NCBI GenBank assembly: GCA_003220975.1
Contig: QHTX01000114.1
Span: 1 to 7,641 of the forward strand
Length of the DNA: 7,641 bases
Reading direction: 5' to 3'
From: Gemmatimonadota bacterium
Lineage (GTDB): Bacteria; Gemmatimonadota; Gemmatimonadetes; Gemmatimonadales; GWC2-71-9
Shown: positions 6,519-7,641 of the stretch, piece after piece
How the letters are laid out: each line of letters opens with the position of its first letter
Position numbering within the stretch: position 1 is the stretch's first letter
Translations under genes and position numbers: made by a program
Notes under the pieces: generated by a model
Seen by the model: the letters and a program-made list of their open reading frames with translations, nothing else
The model's database searches: none
What the model was told of the DNA's origin: nothing

Positions 6519-7052
6519 ATGACGCGGATCCATAGCACGACGATTCTGTGCGTCCGCCGCGACGGCCACGTGGCGCTGGGCGGCGACGGCCAGGTCACGC
6601 TGGGCGACACGGTGATGAAGGCCAACGCGAACAAAGTACGGGCGCTCAAAGGCGGCAAGATCCTCGCCGGCTTCGCGGGCGCCTCGGCGGACGCGTTCAC
6701 GCTGTTCGAGGGGTTCGAGGAGAAGCTGGAGCGCTACCCCGGCAATCTGCCGCGCGCGGCGGTCGAGCTGGCGAAGGACTGGCGCTCGGACCGCGTGCTG
6801 CGGCGGCTCGAGGCGCTGCTCGTGGTGGCCGACAAGGAGCACGGCTACGTCATCTCGGGCTCGGGCGAGCTGATCGAGCCGGACGACGGCATCCTGGCGA
6901 TCGGGTCCGGGGGCAACTACGCCCTCGCTGCCGCGCGGGCGCTGGTGAGCTCGTCGGAGCTTGCCGCCAAGGACGTCGTGCAGCGCGCCCTCGAGATCGC
7001 GGCGGCGATCTGCGTGTACACGAACACGCACATCAACATTCTGGAGCTGTGA
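6519..7052 (+). CDS. hslV: HslV, ATP-dependent protease peptidase subunit (ClpQ)
   Basis: HslV is the proteasome-like threonine peptidase that forms a double hexamer and degrades proteins unfolded by HslU. The sequence is collinear with the family: HSTTILCVRR, ALGGDGQVTLGDTVMKAN, GFAGASADAFTLFEGFEEKLE, and the diagnostic GSGGNYALAAARAL. The mature N-terminal threonine would be the first T of STTI, after removal of a short MTRIHS propeptide; Ser occupies the -1 position where Gly is common. I chose ATG 6519 (177 residues) because it gives the family's usual propeptide length. GTG 6510, overlapping the xerC stop by 4 nt, would add three residues and cannot be excluded; neither start has an ideal ribosome-binding site. 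hslU begins on its last base. Confidence 0.95.
   Translation: MTRIHSTTILCVRRDGHVALGGDGQVTLGDTVMKANANKVRALKGGKILAGFAGASADAFTLFEGFEEKLERYPGNLPRAAVELAKDWRSDRVLRRLEALLVVADKEHGYVISGSGELIEPDDGILAIGSGGNYALAAARALVSSSELAAKDVVQRALEIAAAICVYTNTHINILEL
7043..7046 (+). promoter_or_regulatory. hslU ribosome-binding site
   Basis: GGAG lies five bases before the ATG at 7052, inside the last codons of hslV. This good spacing supports that ATG as the true start, and so supports translation of the proline-rich extension. Confidence 0.6.
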
Positions 7053-7641
7053 TGGCCGACCCCACCCGGACCCCCGAAGACGCGGCGCCGCCTCCCCCGC
7101 CCCCCCCGCCCCCCCCGCCCGCCGCGCCCCCGGCCACGCCGCCGGCGCAGGAGGAGCTCCCCTGGCTCGAGGAGCTGCCGCCGCGCAAGATCGTGGCGGA
7201 GCTGGACCGCTACATCGTGGGCCAGGAAGTGGCGAAGAAGGCGGTCGCGATCGCGATCCGCAACCGCTGGCGCCGCTCCCAGGCGCCGGAGGACATCCGC
7301 GACGAGATCCTTCCCAACAACATCATCATGATCGGCCCCACGGGAGTGGGGAAGACCGAGATCGCGCGCCGGCTCGCGCGCCTTGCCGGCGCGCCGTTCC
7401 TCAAGGTCGAGGCGTCGAAGTTCACCGAGGTCGGCTACGTGGGGCGCGACGTCGAATCGATGGTGCGCGAGCTCGTCGACGTGGCGATCAACATGGTCCG
7501 CACCGAGCGCGAGGACGACGTCTACCCGGAAGCGGAAACCCGCGCCGAGGAGCGCCTGCTGGACATCCTCCTCCCGCCTACCCCGACCCAACCTCTCCCC
7601 TCTCCCCTCTCCCCGGGGGAAAAGGGCGAAGGGAGAGGGGA
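7052..7641 (+). CDS. hslU: HslU, ATPase subunit of HslVU protease (5' part)
   Basis: HslU is the AAA+ unfoldase that feeds substrates into HslV. About 196 codons are visible and the gene continues past the window. The family start is seen at LPPRKIVAELDRYIVGQ (residues 42-58), then the P-loop GPTGVGKT at 95-102 and the pore motif GYVGRDVES from 128. The I-domain begins near AEERLLDILLPP. Two oddities stand out. Residues 1-41 form an extension with 11 consecutive prolines (13-23), upstream of where HslU proteins usually begin. After LLPP the frame enters an imperfect inverted repeat and reads TPTQPLPSPLSPGEKGEGRG. The ATG overlaps the hslV stop by one base and has GGAG five bases upstream. No in-frame ATG lies between it and the conserved core. 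Confidence 0.93.
   Translation, partial: MADPTRTPEDAAPPPPPPPPPPPAAPPATPPAQEELPWLEELPPRKIVAELDRYIVGQEVAKKAVAIAIRNRWRRSQAPEDIRDEILPNNIIMIGPTGVGKTEIARRLARLAGAPFLKVEASKFTEVGYVGRDVESMVRELVDVAINMVRTEREDDVYPEAETRAEERLLDILLPPTPTQPLPSPLSPGEKGEGRG
7592..7641. repeat. Pyrimidine/purine imperfect inverted repeat entering hslU
   Basis: A 23-nt all-pyrimidine tract (7592-7614) is followed by 27 nt of purines with one interruption (C7627). TCCCCTCTCCC at 7596-7606 is the exact reverse complement of 7631-7641, and a second register (7603-7613) also fits because the left arm contains a 7-nt tandem repeat. The element probably extends left into 7577-7591 and right beyond the window. It looks like a dispersed palindromic repeat, unrelated in sequence to the 28-bp palindrome, and remains open in the hslU frame. 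Confidence 0.65.

Overview
This is a GC-rich, gene-dense, entirely plus-strand window carrying seven housekeeping genes in one apparent operon: aroC, aroK, topA, trmFO, xerC, hslV and the 5' part of hslU. Every gene is identified from family motifs read in the translation. Four genes (aroC, topA, trmFO, xerC) start with GTG. The block topA-trmFO-xerC-hslV-hslU is a conserved bacterial order known from Firmicutes and several GC-rich phyla. TrmFO (folate/FAD-dependent tRNA methylation) argues against a typical gamma-proteobacterium. Base composition, gene order and the aroC-aroK pair upstream suggest an uncultured GC-rich lineage such as Gemmatimonadota. That assignment is inference and was not tested by any search.

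Layout. Positions 1-61 hold the probable last codons of an upstream gene and a strong hairpin that looks like its terminator. Positions 62-195 are a non-coding leader with an AT-rich -10-like box and an unusually regular nested hairpin fold just before the aroC ribosome-binding site. aroC and aroK overlap by 4 nt and encode chorismate synthase and shikimate kinase. After a 39-nt gap comes topA (DNA topoisomerase I with four C-terminal zinc ribbons). Then come trmFO (tRNA m5U54 methyltransferase), xerC (tyrosine recombinase for chromosome dimer resolution), hslV and hslU (the HslVU/ClpQY protease). Spacings from trmFO onward are a 4-nt overlap, 5 nt and a 1-nt overlap, which implies translational coupling.

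The genes are ordinary; the interest lies in small palindromic repeats placed inside or across them. A 28-bp palindrome (13-nt arms beginning GTAGGGGCAC) occurs twice and the copies differ at one base. One copy is read in frame inside aroC. The other sits on the topA/trmFO junction, where it supplies both the topA stop codon and the probable trmFO GTG start. A second, unrelated pyrimidine/purine inverted repeat enters hslU at the start of its I-domain, still in frame, and runs into the window end. This resembles the known behaviour of Rickettsia palindromic elements, but with different sequences. HslU also has an N-terminal extension containing 11 consecutive prolines.

I found no defence system, CRISPR array, tRNA, rRNA, transposase or prophage, and no gene cluster of unknown function. 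The most novel items are the repeat-gene fusions and the structured aroC leader.
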